Source: Coprinus comatus (lineage: Eukaryota > Basidiomycota > Agaricomycetes > Agaricales > Agaricaceae). From it: a stretch of 64,000 nt of DNA. The notes beneath the pieces are model-generated. The model was not told the origin of the DNA. It saw only the letters and a program-made list of their open reading frames with translations, and did not search any database. Below, one piece after another: positions 44,041-56,456 of this stretch (position 1 is its first letter; every line of letters begins with the position of its first letter). A program made the translations under genes and the position numbers. The stretch is taken from assembly GCA_034638255.1 (NCBI GenBank), contig JAWPGT010000010.1:558001-622000 (forward strand). The letters run 5' to 3'.

Positions 44041-44290
44041 CGTGTCGGAAGTTAGTCGGTAAGCGTAAAGTCTGACGTGGATGAGCTAGTACTTCGTGCT
44101 TGGTCATTGTTTGATTGACATTTCCCCACGTGTCGATGTACTTACTACCCGATATGGTAACTCACCTTTTATCAATCTCTCTCTCAACGTTCTTGGTCAT
44201 CCATCAATTTCTCTACCCCTTCGTTTTACTCAGCACTTCGAGTCAGCTCAAGGTTATATAAACACCACAGGAAAAACCTCTTCCTAACAA
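44041..44290. promoter_or_regulatory. Divergent promoter, PDI / WD40 gene
   Basis: The 250-bp region is shared by two head-to-head genes. TATATAAA at 44255-44262 is about 29 nt before the WD40 start codon, so its 5' leader would be very short. Confidence 0.5.
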
Positions 44291-45769
44291 ATGGCCTCTG
44301 GAAAACAGCCCCAAAAGGTCGAATTCGATCAAGACGATCAGTATGACGATGAACCTCAATATATTGACGAAGAAGACATTGTTGCTGAAATTCCTATGGA
44401 TGGAGATGAACCAATGGAAGAGGATGAAGAAGATGAAGATCAAATCGGTGATTTACCTGGTGGTTCTAGTTCTGGTGCCAATTCTGGTCCAGTAGAAGAC
44501 AATTCAGTACAACACTTCAGAGAACATACATCTTCCGTTTTTTCTGTTTCTTGTCATCCTACGCAACCTCTTGCGGCTTCCGGAGGTGAAGATGACGTCG
44601 GTTATATTTGGGATATTACAGATGGGGAAGTCATTGTTAAATTGACTGGTCATACCGATAGTGTGGTTGCGACAGCTTGGAGTCGTGATGGTGAAATGAT
44701 TGCTACTGGAGGAATGGATGGTAGAGTAAGAGTTTGGAGAAGAGTTGGAAAAGATGATAATTATCGTATATGGGAATTCTTGACTGAACTGCAGGGTCCA
44801 GATGAGGTCATGGTAGGTGGTTATATACACCCATCAAACACTTCCTAATCCAAAAATTTTATTAGTTCCTCAGATGGCATCCTAAAGGCAATGTCCTTCT
44901 CGCAGGATCGAACGACTCAACACTCTGGCTCTGGCAACGTAAGAGGTTTTTCTTCTTCACCCATAAATACAAATCTCAGCCAAACAATACACAGTTCCTT
45001 CCGGAAGCACTATGCAAGTCTTTGCAGGACACAGTGGACCAGTCAACTGTGGAGACTTTACTCCTGATGGTAAGCTGCGAATAATCATACCTCATGAAAA
45101 ATAGCTCTAAATAAACATATTTTTCTTTTTCCAGGTAAACGTATAATCTCAGCAGACGCCGACAACAATCTAATCTTCTGGGATCCCCGTTCTCCCGCCC
45201 CCGTCTTCAAACTCACTTCTCATAGTGCACGCTTCAACCTCGATGGCATAACATCCATTGGCGTTAACCCTTCGTCCACTCTTGCTGTAGTCGGAGGTGC
45301 AGCGGGCGGTGTCCGAGTTGTCTCCTTATCCAAAGGTGAAGTCGTCGCCGCCCTCGGAGGACATACCGAAGGTGAAAGTATCGAAGCCATCGTATTTGTC
45401 GATGTCACAAACCAAGGTTCAGAAGGTCCCGGAATCGCTGTAACAGGTGCTACCGATGGAAAAGCTTGTGTCTGGGATCTAACTACCATGAGGTTACGTG
45501 CTAAAGTGGAACATGATGACGCCATCACTACTCTCCTCGCCCACTCTACACCAAAAGGCTACCTTCTAATTTCAGCGTCTGCAGACAAGACGTTGAGAAC
45601 CTGGGATGCTAGGTCCGGAAAATTACTGCGCGTCCATAAAGGTCATTATGGCCCAATTCTTGGTGCATCGCTTGGTTTGAATGGCGCTGTGATCGTTAGT
45701 GCAGGAGATGATGGATTGTGTGCAGTTTATACTACAGAATCAACAGAAGGCGATGAGCTCGTTACCTAG
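44291..45769 (+). CDS. SQT1: WD40-repeat protein, SQT1/AAMP family
   Basis: SQT1 is the dedicated chaperone of ribosomal protein uL16 (Rpl10) in 60S subunit assembly; AAMP is the animal homologue. The N-terminus is strongly acidic (QDDQYDDEPQYIDEEDIVAE; EPMEEDEEDEDQIGDL), as in that family. WD repeats follow: FREHTSSVFSVSCHPTQPLA/YIWDI, LTGHTDSVVATAWSRDGEMI/VRVWRR, VMFLRWHPKGNVLLAGSND/LWLWQ, FAGHSGPVNCGDFTPDGKRI/LIFWDPR, a longer blade GGHTEGESIEAIVFVDV/ACVWDL, LLISASADKTLRTWDAR and a last blade GAVIVSAGDDGLCAVY. Four exons, about 430 residues. Family membership is well supported by the acidic start plus eight-blade layout; the SQT1 symbol is by homology. Confidence 0.8.
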
Positions 45770-45959
45770 ACAATAAATCTTATTATATATATTCTGTATT
45801 TTTTCTCTAAAAAAAAACTCGACTTTTCAGGCACCATAAGATACAATGCGTATGAAAAAAATAAAATAAGATTGGACCTATAAACACAAATAGTCAAACG
45901 CACCGGATGACGTCATGTGTACAAATCTGAAGAGAGAGAAAATGCGAAAACCGTACCAG

Positions 45960-46366
45960 TAACAAATACAAATAGACGATTCCGTGCTTCGTTTATATTT
46001 AGATAGAACACAGAAAACAGATATTTTGATTTCTTGCAAGACTGAGATAATTGACCATTGTTCGTGCCTCGTCACCACCAGTCTCATGAAATCTCCCTGT
46101 GTGTAGTCCAATATAAATTCATCTTGCAACATCAAGTTTTTGAAAGATTCATTGGAGCGAGACCCTATAGGGTTTCGCTGTATTTTTGTCTGTAGATTAA
46201 CAAATCATTTTTCGGTACATGTAAAGATCAAGAGATAGTAAGGGAGCTCACGGATAATCATCTTTGCGACATGGTGCGAAACGTCAGTCTTATGCCCAAT
46301 CGCATTGTGGACCGTGGTCGATATTTTCAGATACTCCAATTCTTATGAAGGCCAATTCTTCATTTC
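45960..46366 (-). pseudogene. Truncated copy of kinase-GTPase J (J')
   Basis: This matches 50415-50800 in the same orientation: shared blocks include AATAGACGATTCC, CAAATATTTTGATTTCTT-like, GGAGCGAGACCCT, GGTTTCGCTG and TTTGCGACATGGTGCGA. It covers the end of the GTPase tail, the following intron and the spacer exon of J (SFKKM/RNFMRQL region), with indels that break the frame. It stops at the boundary of the inverted duplication (46367). Confidence 0.75.
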
Positions 46367-46535
46367 GTAACGTTATCTTACCATGCGGATGCCACGAGGC
46401 AAGCCCCAACCTTGCGCCTGCACCTAAGCTTCTTCCGCATTGCTAGCATGTCGCTGAGATACCCACAGGTTCTACGAAAATCGTGCGATATATTTTACTT
46501 TAAACTCTGACACATGTAACTAACGATAAAAATTC

Positions 46536-47498
46536 CAAGTTCAAGATCGGTTGATTTCGATGGTATACCAGATCATCGGGAATTATTCAAGTCGGATATA
46601 GTCATCTTGTGCGTTGTCACCAAACTTCTGCCTGTAACAATACCTGACAAAATAATCAGGATCGTAGGCCGTCAAGAAGCAAAGACCAGTGTAGGTAGAT
46701 CTCTTGATCTAAACATGCCTACTACTAACCCTTGGTGCTAGTTTATTACAAGGGCCAAGGAGGATATCGATGTTCAAAGGGATGGGGATGATCTCTATCG
46801 TGTAATTGTGTCTATTATAGAATTCTCTCCGATGATACTGAAAGACATACTAGTGATGCAAATGACTCCGAGGCAACAACAGTGTTATATCTGTACAACA
46901 TAAACGATGATATCCCAGAACAATGGCCTGAAATAGAAATGTTCAACGAAAAAGTGGGATATTTTGTAACGACGTTGTCGTCGGATCTGGATTTCGATCA
47001 AGAGAAAGAGCGCCAATTACTCTCCTCTTTCCGGATAACAGCCAAGACAAAGCAGTTTGTAGCAGTGCGACGTTTTTTAAACACAAAAGAATCGGCTTGG
47101 GATATTCTTGATTCTGTAATCCTGCACGAACTCTGTACACGACTGGAACTAGACCAGGTCAAACTTGAAATTTTCAGTGCAACATTCTCAAAAACACAGC
47201 TTGTGGAGTTCAACAAAATGATGGATGAAAAAAAGCGAATTATCCAGACTGACCAAGCAAAGGGAATCGATCATTGAATCGGGGGAAATTCGAGATCTGT
47301 TCAAGCAGCTAGACGATTTTTGCTCCAGGTAAGGGTTACTTTAATGCATATAAGGTTGTGGTTTAATGATGATATGCTTTATTTATCTTCCGTCATATCA
47401 GATTTGTTAGTTTTATTTCCCAACTGTTTCCGAATATCTCTGATGTTAATTTAGGGTCAACTTTCTCCTACAGTAGTTACTATAGACGAATTGTCTAA
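46536..47498 (+). pseudogene. Copy of pseudo-GTPase C (C')
   Basis: It has the same exons as C: SDIVIL joined to IVGRQEAKTSV, then AKEDIDVQRDGDDLY, then LLYLYNINDDIPEQWPEIEM, the SAWDI motif and helical tail. Compared with C there is a loss of about 50 nt near 46800 and a 2-nt deletion near 47250 that brings in a stop at 47275-47277. The downstream tail exon (FVSFISQLFPNISD) is still readable. The degenerate P-loop is shared by both copies, so it predates the duplication. Confidence 0.7.
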
Positions 47499-48608
47499 CT
47501 ATGATGTAGTGATTGTGTGGGTTAAATGTCCTTTCATAGAGATTATTTACTTATTTTCTCCCCACAGGGTTATGGGCCCTACCGGGTCTGGAAAAAGCAA
47601 TGTAAGCGAATTCAAAATTTGGTTGTGACTGGAATGTGATTTGAATTATGGTATTAGTTTATAAGTACCGCTGCCGGCCGCCTTGATGATGTCGGAGTTG
47701 GTCATAATTTGCAATCTTGTACCAGCGTTGTTTCCGCAGTCAAAATCAACATTCGATCGTCTCCGACGTTAAAATCGTTTTGGTGGATACCCCTGGGTTT
47801 GATAATACACATGAGAGTGATGTTGAGATTCTTAAACGAATATCGAGTTGGTTGAAGAAGGCGTAAGCAAACATTTTTATATTTTTCCCCTCACATTAAC
47901 GCTGATGGTTGACTATGAATAAATCAGATATAAACTATAACTGGAATACTTTACTTCCATCGGATTAACGACAACAGAATGTCCGATACTGTATTAAAGA
48001 ATTTGGGAATGTTCAAGAAACTTTGTGGAGATGATGGTTTCAAAAAGGTTACGTTTGTCACAACAATGTGGCCTCATTCGCCCAATGAGATAAAGGGATA
48101 TGAAGTTGATGAAATGCAATCGTCGGGGGAATTTTGGGAAGAGTGCGAGGATCGTGAAAAACAGCTGAAGGAAATTTTTTGGAAGGTGATGATCCATGAT
48201 GGGGCTTCTACAGAACGCTTCTTCAATAACCCCCAGTCAGCTTGGAGCATTCTCAATCCCTTTGTGGAAAAACATCTCCAAGACGACATAGCAACACCCC
48301 AAAAGATCACACCAATGCTCATCCAAAAAGAACTTGTCTACGATGGAAAATCGTTATCATCTACGTCTGCTGGGAAAGAGTTACACATGAATACTGGTGA
48401 GTTGGTCAAGAAACAGGCTGTGTTGCTTGAAAGGATGAAGGTGGAGGTGGGAAGAACGTCAAACCCGGAAGTAATGAAGGCGCTTGTTCAGGAATACGCC
48501 GAGATTGCGAAAAAGCGGAAGGAAGCGGTTTCCCAAATGCGAAAACTCGAGCCTCTCATGAACTTGAACGTAAAACGAATGTTCGGTAACTTGAAGTTCT
48601 GGAATTGA
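47455..48608 (+). pseudogene. Copy of GTPase B (B'), frameshifted in the switch exon
   Basis: Exons match B: GQLSPTVVTIDELSNYDVVI, VMGPTGSGKSN and the long tail exon ending NLKFWN (intact for 209 codons from 47979). In the switch exon a single A is missing (CAAAATCAACATTCG near 47742 against CAAAATCAAACATCCG in B), so DTPGFD falls out of frame. A 6-nt in-frame deletion also occurs before VGHNLQSCTS. If the deletion is real, no functional GTPase is made. Confidence 0.75.
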
Positions 48609-49073
48609 ACAGCAGATGTATGCATGTACAGTTGTATGTTTTCTGGGAAGAAAGTTATCCGTCATACTTACTGTGGCAATTCAGTCAAGGACGTCATCTT
48701 GCAATGGCAGGTTCATATGAAATCCATAATAATAGCAGTCTGAACGATCGGACAAAGTTTGAGTTATGCCTTAGTGATTATCAATGTAGATATTTGAAAA
48801 CGAGTATCTCAGCGTTAAAAGAAAGGTGGATTGAGCATACAAAAATATGGACCCATTTTCCAGGCTCCAACAATAGTGTTGGTACAGGGCTGTAGATGAG
48901 ACGAACATGTTGCGGCAAGATCAACTTTTTACTGGGTTTCATCATTGAGCACTAACAAAGTAGAAATGAAGGTTGTTCAGGAAACACCCCTCGAAAGTGG
49001 ACCTGCCACTACTACTACCAGTAACAAAGCAAAAGACAACGCATATACTCCATTACTATGAAACCACGAATAA

Positions 49074-51802
49074 CTAAGCAAGATCACCAGCATTTCTCCA
49101 AATCTGAAGAAAAAAACACAAAAACAATATTGATTTCAGTAACATATATCACTCAGGCACCAAAAAACTTCACATACCCGAAGTAATATCTTCTCAATCC
49201 GTCCATAATCAATCCTCTTATCCAAATCCGTTCGAGTCACCGTCCAAAACACCGAAGCCATCGAAGCCAAATTCCCAACATCTTGAACAGGTCTCTTATC
49301 TCTAATATTCAACCCTTCCATATACCTCCGGATCCTAGTGCAACTTGGCCTTTTCATCGGATCAATATTCCAGCATTGGTCCACAAACTCCTTTAAATGA
49401 TGTTCCTCTAAGCTGCCAGGTTTTTTGCCTTCTCTCTGGCGGAGAATTATCTTGAACTCGTTTCTACAGTTATCGTAGGGTTTTTTCCCTTCAAGGACCT
49501 TGTTAGAATGAAGGTTTTATTATTGTTGTTGCTTGCAACCAAGTCAAAGTCCATGACATACCTCGTAGCACAAGCACCCAAACGACCACATATCGCTATA
49601 TATTGTTGCTTTCGCTGGAATATCACAATCATCACAGTCATAAAGCTCCGGTGCTATCCATCCAGGTGTCCATGGGATATAAATGTTGAAGCAAAGTTCG
49701 TAGTTGTACTTGATTCAACATGCGACAACCCAAAATCCCCAATTAATGCATATCCACCATCTGAAACGAGGATGTTTTCCTAAAAGAGCTGGTGTATGAG
49801 CGCAATGCTTGATCAACAATACAATAAACTTACTGCTTTCAAATCCCCGTGGACGATATTGCGACCATGAAGATATTCCAACCCTCTAATTACATCGAGA
49901 AGCTAACATTTTTTTCAGGTTAGTCCACGAAACACAGTGGTATACATGGTCAAATGTACTAACCAACAGACTTTGGGGAGCATCAAAATTTTTCTTCAAA
50001 TACTGTTTCAGATTACCATTCTTCATCCACGGAGAGATAAGACATAATCTTTTACTTTCATCCTCTATATAAACTCCCAGAAACGGAAGAATATTCTGGT
50101 GGTCAAGGTGGGACCACAAGATTATTTCCTTCACATACATCTATGCAGGTTTGGGTCAGGTTATTATTTAAGATAACGAGATATATTCTTACCCTTAACA
50201 GCCGTTTTCTGTCCTGCTCTCCGAATATACGCACTACTTTCACACATACGTCTTGGGATTCATATGTCCCTTGATAAACATCCCCGAATGTCCCCCCTAA
50301 GTTGATACCTTGTTTGTGTTTAGTAACCCCACGAAGATCAAGGCATTGAGGATGAACGAAGCTTCCTTCGCTAAATATTCTAACATCGATAACATATGTT
50401 TTCCCTCTTTCTTGTCGAAAATAGACGATTCCCGTAGGACCTATGCTTCATTTAGACAACACAGAGAACAAATATTTTGATTTCTTACAAGATTGAGATA
50501 ATTGACCATTTCTTGTGCCTCGTCATCAGCCAGTTGTCTCATGAAATTTCTCTGTGCTTGATCCGACATAGCATCCGTTAATTGATCTCGTAACATCTTT
50601 TTGAAAGATTCGTCGGAGCGAGACCCTGTAGGGTTTCGCTGAACTTTTGTCTGTAGATCAACAAACCGTTTTTCAGTACATATAAAGAGAATGTTATAGC
50701 AAAAGAACACTCACGGATAATCGCCTTTGCGACATGGTGCGAGTTAATGTCATGCCCAATCGCGTCGTGGTCGATATTTTCAGGTGTTCCAATTCTTGCG
50801 ATGTCTTCTGTATTTTGGACTGCGTCCGCTCTATTTCCAAATCAAGAGCACCCGCTAAACGAACTTCTTGTACCTCTCGTTTTTGGATTTTCATCTGCAT
50901 CAGGACTTTCGTTTCTTCTTCTACAAGGCGTTGCAGGTTGCGAAACACCAAGCGACCAGCTTGAGTTTCACTTAACCTCTTCTTCGACTTTACTAATTCC
51001 TCCTGAATGAATAAAGCCTCCGGGGTTCCGCTTCCCATTATTATCTCATCGATAATATTCCGGGCACTTTCAATTGAATTTCCAAACCTCTTCATCTTCC
51101 AACCTTTCCCTATCACATCACCCCAATACTCTGCTCTAAGGTTATTCTCACGCAGCGTTGCAGTTTCAAGTGGGATTTTATCCCAAGTAGTGGTGACTAG
51201 AAATGCTCGATCCATTCCCATATCTCCAAAAAGCGCAAAAAAGAGCTGCAGATTGTGAAGTGCGATAGTATTCATTCTGTTGTCTGCAATACGGTGCATA
51301 TATAGCACACCCGCTAGCATAACCTTTTGTTTATAACTTTATTTTCAAACAACCAACAGAATCAGTGACCAACTTGAGTATATATGCGACTTGGATAACC
51401 CACATGTCTTTTAACCAATTGGTAATCGTAAACAATACTTCCATATCCGATCGGCGTGCGTTATCAAACGCTGGAAGTTCCACTAGTACAACTCTCTTGT
51501 GGAAATGTTCCTTCAAAGGGAATGTTTGAACGACATGAGTCTTCGCCAATTCTTCATGTCGACGCGATGTTGAAAAGGTTTGTATGAACTGAAAGATGAA
51601 TGTAAGTACACTTATATAACGTGCATATATGCTATACTTACATGACTCTTGCCGGCATGAGGGGGTCCCATTATGCTATCATAACGACAACGACAATCAG
51701 TATCATGATTCTCAATAGTAAGAAAATGGGAAGTACGAACGCAATAACTATGTCATCAGGGCGAAATGGTTGTGATCGATGGGCCATAGTAGTGTATGTC
51801 AT
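49074..51802 (-). CDS. GTPase-protein kinase fusion J
   Basis: About 650 residues, around ten exons. The start MTYTTMAHRSQPFRPDDIVI leads into a P-loop IMGPPHAGKSH. The switch motif is ELPAFDNARRSD where others have DTPGFDDT. YMHRIADNRMNT, AFLVTTTWDKI and SARNII follow, then a coiled-coil tail. A linker (RNFMRQLADDEAQEMVNYLN) precedes the kinase domain: glycine loop INLGGTFGDVYQGTYES, VCVKVVRIF (Lys), KEIILWSHLDHQNILPFLGV (helix C Glu), SPWMKNGNLKQYL, GLEYLHGRNIVHGDLKAENI, LIGDFGLS, WIAPELYD, DMWSFGCLCYEVLEGKNPYD and CWNIDPMKRPSC. HGDLK in place of HRDLK is usual for TKL-like kinases of mushrooms. The kinase looks catalytically complete. The last exon gives IWRNAGDLA. A nucleotide switch controlling a kinase is a reasonable inference; target unknown. 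Confidence 0.85.
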
Positions 51803-52358
51803 AATGTGGAAGCGAGGAAGAAGTGTGAGGAGATACTGTGATGATTAGGACTTTGCTCTTCTTTATATTTGTATGTTTTCATGCTTCCGGCACGCATACA
51901 ACACGTTGTATATCGTGACGCAGCGGTGTATAGCGGATCTTCCAAGCGCACGAAGTAAGAGGGATGTTTTATGTTTTATGAACAGGTTATTGATGTATAC
52001 CATTTGATTTGAATTGATTGATAGAGTTGGAGACAGGGAGTTACAATGCAACGAGGCAATCCGAGTTTTATGACCCCAACGTCATAATATTACATTTCCC
52101 ACGTTGTTGCGTCAACCCTGATTTCCTGAAATTTTCCTTGATTTTCTACATTTTCTTGACGCTGAACAACTCCCCAAATGCTGTTGAAGCGTCGAGTCAT
52201 CGTGTCTAACAATACAAAGGCGCCACAACCTCATTGCATGCTGCAAGCAAGTGTAATGAAGCATGGTCCGAAGCTATTAATGGACGAAACAAACATCCAC
52301 AGCCCCATCAAGAAAAATAAACGGTCTAAGATGGAAACAAAAAAGAAAGAAGGCGATA
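51803..52358. other. Intergenic, nothing recognised
   Basis: Upstream region of J and 3' flank of the PfkB kinase gene. Frames of about 62 codons without motifs. Confidence 0.4.
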
Positions 52359-54590
52359 TCAATTAGTAAACCATCCAGCCCTAACCATTTCCTCTGCCAA
52401 TCCCTCCCAACTCTTTCTTCTCCCCTTTCTTCCAGAAAGCTCAGTTGCAAATCTCAAACACTCATCCAACCTCCATCTAGCCCTTACATCATCATCAACA
52501 CCTCCAACACCACTTAAATCCTCTCTACCGCCCGAACTAGGTGTATAAGGTGCACCTGGACATATCCTTCTACTCAATGAATAAATCATCCCCGCCACGA
52601 ATGCATCATACGCCCCTGCTTCATCTACGTGTTCCGAATTCGTATTTGTACTCGCATCTGCATTGAATGATTGTGAATTATTTTGACCGGTTCCAGCTTT
52701 ACTAGTCACTTGTGATGCTCTATCATCTTCATCTTCATCTTCAAATTCACTATTCCTCCTAGATTCGGATGCAGATTTTGTATAGAACGATTGATCCATA
52801 CTATCCTCGTCCATTATATGCCTCTCAAAATCATAAGGTTGTCCACGACCATGACTTTGTGGATGAGCACGACTAGACATCAAAGAAGGTGTTCTTCTTC
52901 CATCCGCCCAAAAATCACTACCACTCCTAACACTCCTGATACTAATATCATTGACATTAGCTGCGGCCATTGATGATGGTATATGACCAGGACCAGTGGG
53001 AACCGTAGCTGGTGACCGATCTTCAACCCAACATGAACTTTGAAAGTATTCACGAGTAGGTAAAGAAAGTACAGCAGCACCATCTTTTCCCCAGTAAGCC
53101 ACTAGTAAAGCATGTGGTGGAGCGATATGTACAAGTGAAAGCAGGAATGCTCTTGGTGTTTCCGCGTATTCCGGTGAATGTGCTTGTGCGTACTGTTTAT
53201 TCAAAAACAAGATATCAGCATGAGGGATTAACTGAAAGGAGTTATATAAATTAGTAACCACGAATCAAAGGGGATCAAGAAAAGACATACAGCTTCAACA
53301 CCTTGTCTCGCTTTCCTTCCAACATCAACACTAAAAACACAATGACTCCTCCACTTCCTCTCTCTAGCCAATCCATCCAAACCAATCATATTATTCAAAG
53401 TCGTTTTCACAGACCTTCCTTCGAAATGTAACCAATCAAACGGAGCAGGACTATTCGGATTCGATAACATCGAACGTCCATTTCCTCCTCCTGCCCCACC
53501 ACTACCACCACAACCACCGCCACCACTAGCACTTTGTGCTATCCTTGGACTAGATCCTCCTAATCCCAATCCTACATTGTTTCCTCCAATACCCTGGCCT
53601 GTTCGTGGTCGGTTTCCGGTACTGTTGGTAGTAGAATTCAAATTCAAAGTATTTGGTAAATGTTTGTTACTGTTACTGATATTTCCTGATCCTAAAGGTA
53701 AGTGTTGTGAAGATGGTAAGAGATAAGGGTTTTGTTGATATCGTTGTTGCATTTGAAGTTGCATATAATTATCTGGATAATTTTCAGGCGCTAATAAAGG
53801 TCCTAGAATTGATATAAAATCTTCATGTGTGATATCTGGTAATGGATTATGGTTGATTACGGTTTGTATGTTATCATCTGTTTTTTCATAAGTGAGTGAG
53901 TAAAGATATGCATAATATTTTTCAAATGAGGAGGGGAAAGGAAAATATGAAGAAAAAAAAAAACGTACCAGAATGAAGAACCCAAGCACTAGGAACACCA
54001 GCGTTTGGCCATATTTTACAATACTGAGTAATAACACCTTCATTTTCCAAATCATATATTAATCTTCTTCCTTCTTCATTTCCACCTAAAGGAGCAACTA
54101 AAACAGCTTCAGTGGAAGGGAATTGAGCCAATAACGATGAAATCTATATCATATATCACGTATAAGATGAATAATTCAAATTCAAATTCATTAGTAAACG
54201 ATCTCTTAAACGGTAGTGTAAAAATTAACATCTCCCACACACCCCTCAATATTCTCCCCGACACCCCGTAACAGACACATATATATGCCCACATAAAGAA
54301 GAATAGTATATATATATAAAAAAAAAAAGAAAAACACTCACAATATTAGCACTCCCACCTCTAACCTTCTCAACAGCATGAGCACGAACAGTAGATGACG
54401 CAGTGGGATAATTGGGTATAGAAAGAGTATGTGTCAAAAAAAGTGTTCCAGAACAAACAATCCGTAGTTGTTTATTGAATTCTGGGATATTCAATGTATT
54501 CGTGTTGGTGTAGTATGATGAGATTGACATTCCAATGGTTATTGGAGACGTGTTTTGGGAAGATTGGGTATCACGACGTAGTTTTGTCAT
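52359..54590 (-). CDS. PfkB-family sugar kinase, ketohexokinase-like
   Basis: Ribokinase-fold enzyme. The N-terminal part has LRIVCSGTLFLTHTLSIPNY and VRGGSANI (the sugar-binding GG-N motif), then AVLVAPLGGNEEGRRLIYDL and SAWVLHSG. The middle has FDWLHFEGRSVKTTLNNMIG and CVFSVDVGRKARQGVEALIP, as in ketohexokinases (HFEGR, lid after). PHADILFLNKQYAQ and HALLVAYWGKDGAAVLSLPT follow. The C-terminal signature is VDEAGAYDAFVAGMIYSLSR, with the catalytic Asp. Two large low-complexity insertions (Asn/Gly/Ser-rich near 53450-53760; Ser/Asp-rich near 52680-52980) make it longer than animal enzymes. It probably phosphorylates fructose or a related ketose; specificity is inferred. The first exon start is 54590 or the Met at MSISSYYTN 57 nt later. 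Confidence 0.8.
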
Positions 54591-55130
54591 ATGCGTATGT
54601 GTTTTGTTTTTTTTTGATAATTGAGAGTGTGAAAATGTTGAGTATGAGTATATTCGAGAGAGTCGTTGGGTGGGGGAGGGGTATGCGGTCTGGGTATGGA
54701 TAAAAAAAATCCAACACCAGCCAAGTTCTTCGCGAAGCTAACCAGAAGCTAACTGTATGTAAGTATGTCGTAATGTGTCGTTAAGGGCGTTCCTAAATTC
54801 GTTTTTATGGTGGATAGATCAGATGTCCAACAGGTTCTATAAGGATAAGCTGTTTCAAACGCGTCCTGGAGAGTAGGAAGTAGGAAGGAACAGGGACGAA
54901 AACATGTGGTGCTATGAACATGTGGGCCATGCTGCTTAATATAGCTGGTATGGTGTTACGCCACCCCATCAAATATGTAATTCTAAAAAAATGGTTTGAC
55001 CCCTGAGTCTGAGTTGTTATCTCAAAAAGAGAAAATCGGAAAATCAATAAGTAAAATAAAAGTCTAGTATACTTTTGCCTGTTTAACGTTCAGCCCAAGC
55101 AAAGGGCGCACAAAGAAGAAAAAACCATTA
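54591..55130. other. Intergenic, nothing recognised
   Basis: Spacer between the promoter of the PfkB kinase and the 3' end of ACL4, both minus-strand genes. No gene or RNA seen. Confidence 0.4.
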
Positions 55131-56456
55131 TCATTGCATCTCAACATCGTCATCATCACTAACAACATCTTCCCAATCTTCACCTTCACCACCTTCTTCA
55201 TCATCATCATCCAAAGGTGAAGCATGTATTCCCAATGCCTCCAATTTCGATATTAGTTCCTTCGTATGTTCCAACAAAGGTCTATCAGGATGATCCTGGT
55301 TCACATGAAGCTAGAAGAAAAAAACATGAACAACCAAATCTGTTGCGAGAAGGAACTATAACTCACCACTTGACAAGTCTCCAAACAATCCCTAGCATCC
55401 TTAGCCAATTCTTCCCAACTCAAATCCTCCAACTTTCCATCTACATTCCCATTCCCATTCCCATTCCCTTCCTCTCTAACTTGTTCACACATCAAAAAGA
55501 AACACCAACCCTCCAAATACCAAGCTTCAACTTCCTGATCATCAACAGCAATAACACCTTGAAGTACCAATAACGCAGGACTAAACAAACCCAATTCTAA
55601 GAACAACTTTGCCAACAATAAACGAGTAGGTGTAGGTGGTAATAAAGGATCGTCTAGAGATAAATGTGAAATTGATGACCAGATTTGTTCGAGGATTTGT
55701 TTTGCTTCTTCTGGACGTTGTTGTGACATTCGAACTGATGCTAGAGATTGAAGTGCTTCGATGTTGGAAGGCATAGTTTGGAGAGCTAGGGAAAGTAAGT
55801 CTTCGCATGTTTTTTCAGCATTTGGGTCGAAACTTTGAGAGTAGAATTAGAGTTTTTCTGTGACAAATCAAAGAGGGAGAGATAGGAACGTACCAAAGAT
55901 CATAAGAAGGGTCCATCCATATCTCAACTTGACCAATAAGAGCACGAACAATGTTATTTTTAATATCAGTTTCGTCGGATGTATTGTTTTCGGATTGAGA
56001 TTGTTTGCCTTTAAGTTGGTTCATAAGGATTTCAACTGCTGCTTGATAATGGCGTAATGCAATTTGTGGATCATCGTCTGATAATTGTGCAAGATAAAGA
56101 TATGCGAAGGAGGCGGTAATGAAGATGAAGATGATTCTATCAGAGATTGAAATGCCTGTTTTTTTCCAGGACGTAAACATAAACAAAACAAAAAAGTTGA
56201 TCCAATAGATTGAGACTGACTTGTTTTGCAGATTCTAGTTCTCCAGTTTCTAGTAGACAAACACCGAGCATTTCTTTAGCCTCGACATTATCATTCTGTT
56301 GTTCCAATATCCGTCTGATAAAACGTAAAGCTAGTTCGTAATCACATTGTACAATGAGTTCCTGAGCCTTTTCCATAAGAGAGGGTATCGATGGTGGGGC
56401 TTTTGTAGAGATTCCTGTTTCCTTATGCCTTTTGACTTTGGTCTTGTCCTGCCCAT
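55131..56456 (-). CDS. ACL4: Assembly chaperone of ribosomal protein L4
   Basis: A TPR protein that protects newly made uL4 (Rpl4) until it enters pre-60S particles. TPR-like helices: IVQCDYELALRFIRRILEQQ, EAKEMLGVCLLETGELESAK, YLAQLSDDDPQIALRHYQAA, NIEALQSLASVRMSQQRPEE, TRLLLAKLFLELGLFSPALL and VEAWYLEGWCFFLMCEQV. The C-terminus is acidic (SPLDDDDEEGGEGEDWEDVV), a hallmark of ACL4. The probable start is ATG 56456 (MGRTRPKSK), but its frame differs by one base from the TKAPPSIPSLMEKAQEL frame that follows. A missed splice or a single-base sequencing error near 56400-56430 is likely. It is divergent from the next gene with only about 120 bp between start codons. Confidence 0.82.

Larger units (their letters stand above)
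46367..48786 (+). repeat. Arm 2 of the inverted segmental duplication
   Basis: Reverse-complement counterpart of 2325-4832, with exons, introns and flanks conserved. This arm carries small deletions relative to arm 1, some of which break frames. Confidence 0.85.
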
